A stretch of DNA of 9,029 bases from Flavobacteriales bacterium (lineage in GTDB: Bacteria; Bacteroidota; Bacteroidia; Flavobacteriales; Flavobacteriaceae): assembly GCA_027003085.1 (NCBI GenBank), contig JALWYR010000008.1:1-9029 (forward strand), written 5' to 3'. The notes below the pieces were generated by a model. It was not told the origin of the DNA. It ran no database searches and saw only the letters and a list, made by a program, of their open reading frames with translations. This document shows, piece after piece, positions 1 to 6,263 of this stretch (the first letter of the stretch is position 1; every line of letters starts with the position of its first letter). The position numbers and the translations under genes were made by a program.

Positions 1-98
1 ATTTAATTTATGGATTGACAACTAAATATACGAATTTTATTCGTAACATGAACGACTTTTTATCATATTTTTATAATGCACAACGGGTCACATATAAT

Positions 99-716
99 AT
101 GAAAGTACTAATAACATCAAAAACAAGAAAAGGAAATGCGGCTTGCGTGGGAGGATTGGTGCTAGAAAATAACAAGTTTATACGACTATTAAATCCCGGA
201 AATTGGGATCAACCAATTGATACTCCATTTAACATTGGCGATATTTGGAACTTGGAGTTTATTCCAGTGGAAAATTTAGTTCCTCCGCACATCGAAGACG
301 TAATAGTTATTACCCGTTCCTTTGATTACAGAATTCAAAATATCCAGCAGGTTATTTTAAACTCCGGCGTTAAGATTTATCACGGTGATCCTAATAGAAT
401 TTTTGATGGACTACTTCGTTGGACAAACAATGGAAGTGGTTATATAAATTCACAAGGTATTCCACAAAATAGCGTTGGATTTTGGATCCCCGACAGGAAT
501 TTAATACTAGCCGAAGATGAAAGGCACTACTATTATGGATCTATGAATGAACCAACAAATAAACGTTTGGTTTACGTGGGATTTCCTGCACCCAAAAAAA
601 TTATACCAGCTGGAACGCTGACTAGGATTTCTTTGGCCAGATGGTGGAAACCCGAAGATGCCGATAGTAAACTGGAAGAGCGTTGTTACTTACAATTATC
701 GGGTTGGTATGAATAG
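99..716 (+). CDS. Dual-OB-domain-like accessory protein (205 aa)
   Basis: The product starts MKVLITSKTRKG and continues with CVGGLVLENNKFIRLLNPG, an opening I associate with the 'dual OB domain' family found in accessory and conflict-related loci; the biochemical role is unknown. Residues such as the late RISLARWW segment and the C-terminal LQLSGWY fit a compact beta-rich soluble protein. No signal peptide or membrane segment is visible. The frame is open further upstream (ATG at 48, TTG at 15, and on to the window edge), but I chose the ATG at 99 because the family-like sequence begins exactly there and the upstream residues look like unselected A+T-rich DNA. A weak -7-like TATTTTTA lies at 66-73. 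The gene is clearly more A+T-rich than mobA downstream, suggesting transfer. No partner can be named because the upstream side is outside the window. Family assignment is from memory of the motif and is moderately sure; that it is a real gene is more certain. Confidence 0.72.
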   Translation: MKVLITSKTRKGNAACVGGLVLENNKFIRLLNPGNWDQPIDTPFNIGDIWNLEFIPVENLVPPHIEDVIVITRSFDYRIQNIQQVILNSGVKIYHGDPNRIFDGLLRWTNNGSGYINSQGIPQNSVGFWIPDRNLILAEDERHYYYGSMNEPTNKRLVYVGFPAPKKIIPAGTLTRISLARWWKPEDADSKLEERCYLQLSGWYE

Positions 717-785
717 TAAAAAAACCTCAGAACTTAACTTTTTAATACAGAATAACAAGTGGAATTTTTTAAAATATGACACGCA

Positions 786-816
786 TTTTTTTCCACACGC
801 AATCTTGCTATCTTAG
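786..816 (+). promoter_or_regulatory. Candidate Bacteroidota promoter for mobA
   Basis: TATCTTAG at 809-816 matches the -7 consensus TAnnTTTG at all but one position. A T-rich run at 786-792 sits about 20 nt upstream, where the -33 element would be, but it has no clear TTG. Transcription would start near 822, leaving a leader of roughly 15 nt before the mobA ATG at 837. This is the only plausible promoter in the 120-nt gap after the preceding gene, and no terminator hairpin is visible in that gap. Confidence 0.4.
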
Positions 817-836
817 CCCTGTAAAAGTATTTTCTT

Positions 837-1403
837 ATGATTCCCGTTGCCACGGTCATTCTTGCCGGCGGAAAAAGCCGCCGTATGGGCACCGACAAGG
901 CCCTTTTGCCTTGTCGTGGAACCACTTTGCTGGATATTGCCTTGCAAACGGCCGTGCAAACCGGTTTTCCGGTGTATGTGAGCACCGCACCGGATAGATC
1001 CTACGATTTGCCTTCCGGCATCTCTCGTATTTCCGACCATTATGCCGGTATAGGCCCTTTGGGCGGAATCGCTTCCTGCCTGGAACAAATCCCTGCCGAA
1101 ACCCTGATTTTCATTCCCGTGGATATGCCTTTGCTCCAAGCGGAATTATTAAGGAAAATGGTCGAAATGATACCGGCATCCGCTTCGGCTTTGGCCGTGC
1201 AAACCGGCCGGCGGATTTATCCGCTTCCCTTGGTGCTTCGCCAATCGGCCTTGAATGCGATTAAACGCCAAATCGACCGGAACGACTTCCGGCTTTATTC
1301 CTTACTTGACCGGATTCCCACCCAAATCATTGTCCACCCCGAATGGGAGCCCTATTTTGCCAACCTAAACACGCCCGATGACCGCAAAATCTGCAATGAA
1401 TAA
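837..1403 (+). CDS. mobA: Molybdenum cofactor guanylyltransferase MobA
   Basis: MobA transfers GMP from GTP to molybdopterin-Mo in the cytoplasm, making the guanine dinucleotide form of the cofactor used by DMSO-reductase-type enzymes. The 188-aa protein has the nucleotidyltransferase signature LAGGKSRRMGTDKA at residues 9-22 (the GTP phosphate loop), a GPLGGIAS loop at 73-80, VDMPLL at 95-100 in which Asp96 should bind Mg2+, and YFANLNTPDD near the C-terminus (173-182), which matches the F-x-N-x-NTP-D ending of the family. Length is normal. The start ATG at 837 places the LAGG loop at the usual distance from the N-terminus; there is no Shine-Dalgarno sequence. Its 3' end overlaps the next gene, so the two are probably translationally coupled. 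The related CTP-dependent MocA is possible but less likely given the ending. No other Mo-cofactor gene is in the window. Confidence 0.9.
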   Translation: MIPVATVILAGGKSRRMGTDKALLPCRGTTLLDIALQTAVQTGFPVYVSTAPDRSYDLPSGISRISDHYAGIGPLGGIASCLEQIPAETLIFIPVDMPLLQAELLRKMVEMIPASASALAVQTGRRIYPLPLVLRQSALNAIKRQIDRNDFRLYSLLDRIPTQIIVHPEWEPYFANLNTPDDRKICNE

Positions 1404-3045
1404 GGACACCCGCCTGTTGTGGACGCGCGCCGCGGCCATCGGAAGCATCTGGGCGGCCTTTGAAATTATTTTGGGCACTTTCCTTCACGCACTCCGCTTG
1501 CCCTTTGCCGGCACCACACTTACGTTTTTTTCGGTGGCCTTGCTTACGGCCTTTGCCCGGCGCTATCCCCAAAAAGGGCTTTTTTGGCGCGCCGCCTTGG
1601 TTACGGCCTTGTTACGTTCCTTGATGCCAAGCACCTTTATTCTGGGCCCGTTGGTGGGTATTTTGCTCGAAGGATTGATTTTCGAATGGTTTACCCGGCT
1701 TTTGGGCTACCGATTTACGGCCTTTGCCTTGGCGGGTGTTTTGGCAATGTTCAGTGCCATTTTACACAAACTGGTCAGTATTCTGCTCATTTACGGAACC
1801 GATATTTGGTTGGTGCTCAAAAACCTTTATTTCGCCCTTATGCGTTCCACCGGTTGGCATCTGAGCCCTGCGGCATTGTTTGCGGCCATAGGTGCGGTGT
1901 ATGTATTGGCCGGCATTTCGGCGGCCTACACGGGCTTGTATTTAGCGCGAACCGCTTGGCAAACGAAACTTTCCGTTGAATCCATACCCCGGATTTCATC
2001 CCACGGGCCGGATATTTTCGCGGTTTCCGGGCGCTTCCGGTATCACCGGACATTTATCATCCTCCATTTGGCGGCTTTGATTTTCTTTTTGGCGGGCTTG
2101 GAATTTTTTCCGTTTTCCTACATGTGGCCGGCAGTGGTGCTGTATGAAATATTTTTGGTTTACCGCTATGGCAAAGGTTTACGCAAACTCAATAAACCCT
2201 TTTTTTGGGTACAATTACTGCTGATAGCCCTGCTCGCCCTTTGGCTTTGGTCCGACAAAAAGGAAGGTTTGCAAATCGGGCTCAAAATGATGCTCCGTGC
2301 CGTTTTGTTGGTTTCCATCCTCACGGCCGTTGGCACCGAATTGCGCAATCCCATCGTCCGGCACTTGCTCGAACGTCGCGGCTATGCGCCATTGCTTTCC
2401 GCTCTGCAATCGGCCACAGGCACTTTACCGTCCGTTTTGGCCTATATGGGCCGGCAAAAATCCGGTTGGGTAAAGCCCTTGGCCGTGCTTCGACGTAGTT
2501 TGCAACTTATCGACGCGGTGATTCAAAACATCAACAAAGCGCATAACCAACGAGACATTTTCTACATCACCGGCCCTTCGGGTAGCGGAAAGACATCGCG
2601 TTTGAAGCAAATATATCAAGCATTGCAAGCCGAATATCACCCGCAAAAAATAACCGGCTTTTTGGCCTTGGCCCGTTATGAAAACGGCCAAATCACCGGT
2701 TACGAACTTCATTGCACCGGCGGGCAGGTGTTTCCTTTGGCTTCACGCAACCAACCTTTTGACCATAACCTCCGGGTGGGACGGTTCAACCTGAATGCTA
2801 CGGTTTTCGAAAATTGCACAGCGATGCTCCTGACCGCCTTGGAACAAGCCACCTGGCTTTTGATCGACGAAATGGGCCCCTTGGAATGTGAGGGCAAAGG
2901 ATGGATACCGCTTTTCGAAACGGCTTGTCAAATGCCGCAATTACAAATCCTTATTACCGCCCGCCCCAAAACCCTGGATTGCTTGCGCGAACGCTTCCCG
3001 GAATACCGCTTCCGTGAATGGACGGAAAATGTGCTTGATGGATGA
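1378..3045 (+). CDS. Polytopic membrane protein fused to THEP1-like NTPase
   Basis: This 555-aa protein has two clear parts. Residues about 15-320 hold roughly ten hydrophobic segments (around 15-37, 42-60, 68-90, 86-104, 112-142, 162-190, 225-246, 248-262, 274-292, 303-320). Residues 395-555 form a P-loop NTPase: Walker A GPSGSGKT at 399-406, then LLIDEMGPLE at 494-503 as Walker B, then ILITARPK, in the order seen in THEP1-type nucleoside-triphosphatases (NTPase_1 family). By eye the first membrane block (SIWAAFEIILGTFLHA, LPFAG, ILGPLVGILLEGL) resembles an ECF transporter S component. The second block (LKMMLRAVLLVSILTA, then a soluble helical stretch at 322-360) resembles an EcfT coupling protein; both resemblances are inference. 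The gene overlaps mobA by 26 nt from ATG 1378, or by 8 nt if the in-frame ATG at 1396 is used; neither start has an evident ribosome binding site. The context suggests a link to molybdenum or pterin metabolism, but the substrate is unknown. Confidence 0.8.
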   Translation: MTAKSAMNKDTRLLWTRAAAIGSIWAAFEIILGTFLHALRLPFAGTTLTFFSVALLTAFARRYPQKGLFWRAALVTALLRSLMPSTFILGPLVGILLEGLIFEWFTRLLGYRFTAFALAGVLAMFSAILHKLVSILLIYGTDIWLVLKNLYFALMRSTGWHLSPAALFAAIGAVYVLAGISAAYTGLYLARTAWQTKLSVESIPRISSHGPDIFAVSGRFRYHRTFIILHLAALIFFLAGLEFFPFSYMWPAVVLYEIFLVYRYGKGLRKLNKPFFWVQLLLIALLALWLWSDKKEGLQIGLKMMLRAVLLVSILTAVGTELRNPIVRHLLERRGYAPLLSALQSATGTLPSVLAYMGRQKSGWVKPLAVLRRSLQLIDAVIQNINKAHNQRDIFYITGPSGSGKTSRLKQIYQALQAEYHPQKITGFLALARYENGQITGYELHCTGGQVFPLASRNQPFDHNLRVGRFNLNATVFENCTAMLLTALEQATWLLIDEMGPLECEGKGWIPLFETACQMPQLQILITARPKTLDCLRERFPEYRFREWTENVLDG

Positions 3046-3083
3046 ATTTTTTCATTCGTAATCACCAAATTTTCAGCTTGGTA

Positions 3084-3114
3084 TTGACTTCCTCCCGCAT
3101 ATTGCTTATATTTG
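3084..3114 (+). promoter_or_regulatory. Bacteroidota-type promoter of 78-aa gene copy 1
   Basis: TTG at 3084-3086, a 20-nt spacer and TATATTTG at 3107-3114 form a perfect -33 / -7 match for the primary sigma factor of Bacteroidota. Transcription should begin about 3120, giving a leader of about 28 nt before the ATG at 3148. The same element is present in the second repeat copy. It probably drives both the 78-aa gene and the nuclease-helicase gene 31 nt behind it. Confidence 0.8.
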
Positions 3115-3147
3115 TGAGGCCGTAAAATCCAAAAACCACTTCATTTT

Positions 3148-3384
3148 ATGATTGTTTCCAAATCCTTCAAAGTTTACATCTCCCGTGTCATTAACGCCGA
3201 TTTCAAAGAAGGCGACCTGGAAAGGGGTTACACCGAGGTGGTAAGTAAATCCATCGGCAATTATGTCTATTACAAACGTCCACCCAAAGACTATATGGTG
3301 CTTGCCGTGGTCAAAAAACGCGATATGAAATTCCTTCGCGACGACCTAAAAGAAATCCTGCCGGATTTGATTTATTTTGTTTGA
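3148..3384 (+). CDS. Conserved small protein of unknown function, copy 1 (78 aa)
   Basis: I do not recognise this family. The protein is 78 residues, strongly charged with many lysines, has no signal peptide or membrane helix, and is probably cytoplasmic. It begins MIVSKSFKVYISRVI, has a central aromatic/basic patch (IGNYVYYKRPP, residues 36-46) followed by a strand-like MVLAVVKK, then a charged helix (RDMKFLRDDLKEIL) and a hydrophobic end PDLIYFV. The reading frame is supported by the second copy: of four coding differences, three are synonymous third-position changes and one is Ala to Thr at residue 17. It has its own strong promoter and lies 31 nt upstream of the nuclease-helicase gene, so it is the first gene of a probable two-gene transcript. 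Its composition is nearer the housekeeping genes than its A+T-rich downstream neighbour. A nucleic-acid-binding or regulatory role is only a guess from charge and position. Confidence 0.82.
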   Translation: MIVSKSFKVYISRVINADFKEGDLERGYTEVVSKSIGNYVYYKRPPKDYMVLAVVKKRDMKFLRDDLKEILPDLIYFV

Positions 3385-3415
3385 GAGAATTCTACACAAA
3401 CTTTAAGATAATGGG

Positions 3416-5380
3416 ATGGAACGTTCGTATTATTCTGACACTATTAAAAATTTCTTACAAGAGGCCGAATCCAGTATCCTCGGAAAATTAACCGCTAATC
3501 ACTCAAATAGTTCTTTATCTGAATTGCAAATCAATGCTTGGAAAAAACAAATTCAAGTTTTAAAAAATCAATTACAAAATTTTGATGGGAAAATATACTT
3601 TGAATTTACGATTCCTAGAATGGGAAAAAGAGTTGATAATATTATAATTATACATGACACAGCCTTTATTTTAGAATTCAAAATTGGATATAGTAACTAT
3701 GATAAAAATGCTATTGAACAAGTTATCGATTATACCATTGATTTAAAAAATTTTCATGAAGGAAGTCATAATATTAAATTGATACCCATCCTTCTAGCCA
3801 CTAATGCAAATGAAATTATTGAAATCTCTGACAACGTAATCAAACATAAAACCGCTGCGAAAGCAAACCAAAACAATTTAAAAGACATATTCAATCAGTA
3901 TGTAGATTTTTCCAAACCGGCCATTGATACAAAAAACTGGGAAAATTCAATATATAAACCCACACCAACCATTGTTGAAGCTGCACAAGCATTATATAAA
4001 GGTCATAATGTAAAAGAAATTACTAGGTCTGATGCCGGTGCTATTAATTTATCAAAAACATCTAACCGTATAAATGCAATTATTGAAAATTCAAAATCAA
4101 AAAAAGTTAAATCAATTTGTTTTGTTACAGGTGTCCCTGGTGCTGGAAAGACCCTTGCTGGCTTAAATATTGCTGTGGAACGAATGAAAACAGACGTGGA
4201 TGAACATGCTGTATTTTTATCGGGAAATGGTCCATTAGTGGAAGTTTTAAGAGAAGCTCTTACAAGAGACGAAGTTGAAACTGCAAAAGAAAATGGCTAT
4301 AAGTTAACCAAAAAGGACGCTGCCATCAAAGCAAATACATTTATTCAAAATATTCATCATTTTCGGGATGATAATATTGTTTCTAAACAAGCTCCTGTTG
4401 AGAAAGTTATTGTGTTTGATGAAGCTCAAAGAGCTTGGACTAAGCATCAACTTGCTTCATTTATGAAGCGAAAAAAAGGCATTGAAAATTTCGACATGTC
4501 AGAACCCGAATTTCTGATTAATATAATGGATAGGCATAGAGATTGGAGCACGATTGTTTGTCTAATTGGGGGCGGTCAGGAAATAAATACCGGTGAAGCA
4601 GGAATAGAAGAATGGATAAGAGCACTAAAATTTCGTTTTCAAGACTGGCATATCCACTATTCAAATTCAATATTAGAAAGTGATAATTACCTTAAATCAG
4701 AAGAAACAAAAAATTGGTTAATAAAATATGGAACAAGTGAACCCGATTTACACCTCGCCGTTTCTGTTAGATCTTTTAGGTCAGAAAGAGTATCTGAATT
4801 TGTTCATGCACTTTTGAACCTTGACAAAGAGAAAACCAAAAATTTATATTCCTCCATTCGAAATCAATTTCCAATTGTCCTAACAAGAGATTTATCCAAG
4901 GCCAAAGAATGGTTAAAAAATAAGGCAAAAGGGAGTGAACGAATAGGTATAATTAGCTCCTCAGGAGCAAGGAGGCTGAGACCATTTGGTATTGATGTTA
5001 AGAATGAAATTTATGCACCGTATTGGTTCCTTAACGATAAGACCGATATTAGGTCTTCTTATTTCCTTGAAGATGTTGCCACTGAATTTGACATACAAGG
5101 CTTAGAAATTGATTGGGCATGTGTTGCATGGGGCGCAAACTTTTACATTGATAATGGGGAATGGAACTATCAAAGTTTTAAAGGCACCAAATGGCAACAT
5201 ATTAATAAGGAAATTGAGAAGGAATACCTTAAAAATACTTACCGCGTTTTACTTACTAGATCAAGACAAGGAATGGTTATTTTTCTACCCTCAGGTAGCA
5301 AAGCAGACCATACTAGACCTAATAAATTTTACGATCAAACATATAAATATTTAAAAGGAATTGGCATTGATGAAATATAA
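3416..5380 (+). CDS. PD-(D/E)XK-like nuclease plus DUF2075/Schlafen-type helicase
   Basis: This 654-aa soluble protein has an N-terminal nuclease-like domain and a superfamily-1-like helicase. The nuclease candidate spans about 20-130, with Glu63, Asp74 (KRVDNIIII) and Glu87-x-Lys89 (FILEFKIG), the usual D...ExK order of PD-(D/E)XK enzymes. The helicase has Walker A GVPGAGKT (239-246), Walker B VFDEAQRAW (333-341), motif III LIGGGQEIN (383-391), SVRSFRSE (450-457), DIQGLEID (559-566, motif V) and YRVLLTRSRQG (609-619, motif VI arginines). This arrangement matches DUF2075, the Schlafen group 3 DNA/RNA helicase domain. Such proteins are recurrent in restriction and defence islands; an anti-phage role here is inferred. 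Start: ATG at 3416 is in frame, while the ATG at 3411 is in another, short frame. The gene is very A+T-rich and is bracketed by two nearly identical 78-aa genes, suggesting acquisition as a cassette. All key motifs are intact. Confidence 0.92.
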   Translation: MERSYYSDTIKNFLQEAESSILGKLTANHSNSSLSELQINAWKKQIQVLKNQLQNFDGKIYFEFTIPRMGKRVDNIIIIHDTAFILEFKIGYSNYDKNAIEQVIDYTIDLKNFHEGSHNIKLIPILLATNANEIIEISDNVIKHKTAAKANQNNLKDIFNQYVDFSKPAIDTKNWENSIYKPTPTIVEAAQALYKGHNVKEITRSDAGAINLSKTSNRINAIIENSKSKKVKSICFVTGVPGAGKTLAGLNIAVERMKTDVDEHAVFLSGNGPLVEVLREALTRDEVETAKENGYKLTKKDAAIKANTFIQNIHHFRDDNIVSKQAPVEKVIVFDEAQRAWTKHQLASFMKRKKGIENFDMSEPEFLINIMDRHRDWSTIVCLIGGGQEINTGEAGIEEWIRALKFRFQDWHIHYSNSILESDNYLKSEETKNWLIKYGTSEPDLHLAVSVRSFRSERVSEFVHALLNLDKEKTKNLYSSIRNQFPIVLTRDLSKAKEWLKNKAKGSERIGIISSSGARRLRPFGIDVKNEIYAPYWFLNDKTDIRSSYFLEDVATEFDIQGLEIDWACVAWGANFYIDNGEWNYQSFKGTKWQHINKEIEKEYLKNTYRVLLTRSRQGMVIFLPSGSKADHTRPNKFYDQTYKYLKGIGIDEI

Positions 5381-5453
5381 TTCCTTAACCAACAAAACAT
5401 CTCCACAACATACAAAACACAACATACCGGCGTGTGCACAAACAACATAACTA

Positions 5454-5484
5454 TTGACTTCCTCCCGCACATTGCTTATATTTG
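5454..5484 (+). promoter_or_regulatory. Bacteroidota-type promoter of 78-aa gene copy 2
   Basis: TTG at 5454-5456, a 20-nt spacer and TATATTTG at 5477-5484 are identical to the first copy except for one spacer base (C at 5470 instead of T). Transcription should begin near 5490 and run through the 78-aa gene into the Sel1-repeat gene. Confidence 0.8.
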
Positions 5485-5517
5485 TGAGGCCGTAAAATCC
5501 AAAAACCACTTCATTTT

Positions 5518-5754
5518 ATGATTGTTTCCAAATCCTTCAAAGTTTACATCTCCCGTGTCATTAACACCGATTTCAAAGAAGGCGACCTGGAAAGGGGTTA
5601 CACCGAGGTGGTAAGTAAATCCATCGGCAATTATGTCTATTACAAACGTCCGCCCAAAGACTATATGGTGCTTGCCGTGGTCAAAAAACGCGATATGAAA
5701 TTCCTTCGCGACGACCTAAAAGAAATACTGCCCGATTTGATTTATTTTGTTTGA
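5518..5754 (+). CDS. Conserved small protein of unknown function, copy 2 (78 aa)
   Basis: This is a paralogue of the gene at 3148, identical over 77 of 78 residues (Thr17 instead of Ala). No known domain is recognised. It keeps the same charged, lysine-rich composition, the aromatic patch IGNYVYYKRPP and the hydrophobic end. The start is fixed by the shared promoter and leader; no Shine-Dalgarno sequence is seen. The next gene, a Sel1-repeat protein, begins 21 nt downstream, so here the small protein heads a different two-gene transcript from that of copy 1. The few, mostly silent differences fit either a recent duplication, gene conversion or purifying selection; one pair of sequences cannot separate these. 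Confidence 0.82.
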   Translation: MIVSKSFKVYISRVINTDFKEGDLERGYTEVVSKSIGNYVYYKRPPKDYMVLAVVKKRDMKFLRDDLKEILPDLIYFV

Positions 5755-5775
5755 GAGACACATTTCATTTATTAA

Positions 5776-6210
5776 ATGAAAGGCGACAAAATATATTTAC
5801 GTGCTTACAAAATCGCAAAATCCGGTGATTTTGAAAATGCATATGAATTATTACTTAAAGCTGCTAAGCTTAACAATCCTAAGGCATTTTACGCTTTGGC
5901 CAATTGGTATTTACACGGCAGATATGTCAAGAAAAATTTAAAAAAAGCTGTTGAATATTTATCATTAGCCGCCAAACAAAACAACCCGGATGCACTTTTT
6001 GACCTGGCTGTTTGTTATGAAAAAGGTGCAGGTGTAAAAAAGAACTTACGAAAAGCGTTTAAACTGTATGTAAAAGCAGCACTATGGGGCGACAACCAAT
6101 CTTTTTATGAAGTAGGTCGATGTTACTATTATGGTATAGGAACGCCAAAAGACAAAACATTGGCAGATGTATGGCTTGAAAAAGCCGAAAAACTCGGAAT
6201 CAATGAATGA
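5776..6210 (+). CDS. Small Sel1-repeat (TPR-like) protein
   Basis: The 144-aa protein consists almost wholly of helical repeats. Three 36-residue Sel1 units can be laid out: residues 35-70 (AFYALANWYLHGRYV...), 71-106 (ALFDLAVCYEKGAGV...) and 107-142 (SFYEVGRCYYYGIGT...), each with the A-x-x-x-L/V-G/A-x-x-Y-x-x-G spacing. A looser helix pair precedes them at about 7-34 (AYKIAKSGDFENAYELLLKAA). Sel1 repeats are protein-protein interaction scaffolds. With no signal peptide or lipobox it should be cytoplasmic, unlike many secreted bacterial Sel1 proteins. It is A+T-rich and lysine-rich. It probably shares the promoter of the 78-aa gene 21 nt upstream and has no evident promoter of its own. The partner is unknown; the 78-aa protein is a possible one. 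It converges on hemW with 53 nt between stop codons and no visible terminator hairpin. Confidence 0.88.
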   Translation: MKGDKIYLRAYKIAKSGDFENAYELLLKAAKLNNPKAFYALANWYLHGRYVKKNLKKAVEYLSLAAKQNNPDALFDLAVCYEKGAGVKKNLRKAFKLYVKAALWGDNQSFYEVGRCYYYGIGTPKDKTLADVWLEKAEKLGINE

Positions 6211-6263
6211 TTTACTCTGTTTAACAATTTCTCCACTTATTAAAACTAACCGGAAAATTCGCC

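Larger units (their letters stand above)
3082..3388 (+). repeat. 307-bp direct repeat, copy 1
   Basis: Positions 3082-3388 repeat at 5452-5758 with an offset of 2370 nt. Aligned base by base, the copies differ at five positions only (3100 T/C, 3196 G/A, 3282 A/G, 3357 C/A, 3363 G/C). The repeat contains a complete expression unit: promoter, leader, the 78-codon gene and four bases past its stop codon. Similarity stops abruptly at both ends. It is neither a transposon end nor a CRISPR repeat. It could be a segmental duplication, or the left arm of an inserted cassette. Confidence 0.97.
5452..5758 (+). repeat. 307-bp direct repeat, copy 2
   Basis: This is the second copy of the unit at 3082-3388, with five substitutions and no insertions or deletions. 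It carries the same promoter, leader and 78-codon gene. It is preceded by about 70 nt of A+T-rich sequence behind the helicase stop codon and followed directly by the Sel1-repeat gene. Recombination between the two copies would delete 2370 bp containing the whole nuclease-helicase gene and leave one intact 78-aa gene. Confidence 0.97.

Noticed and set aside
2..25. Possible C-terminal end of an upstream gene (frame 2, stop TAA at 23-25)
   Set aside because: Only seven codons are visible, with no recognisable motif; they cannot be told from chance.
15..43. TTGACA, 17-nt spacer, TATTCG resembling an E. coli sigma-70 promoter
   Set aside because: The strong promoters in this window follow the Bacteroidota -33/-7 pattern, and the match to the -10 hexamer is poor; chance is likely in A+T-rich DNA.
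3082..5758. Interpretation of the direct repeats as insertion-sequence ends or a CRISPR array
   Set aside because: There are only two 307-bp copies, each containing an intact gene, with no terminal inverted repeats, transposase, short target duplication or regular spacers.
6211..6263. Bidirectional terminator between the convergent Sel1 and hemW genes
   Set aside because: I searched the 53-nt gap for a stem with flanking T and A runs and found only short, weak pairings.
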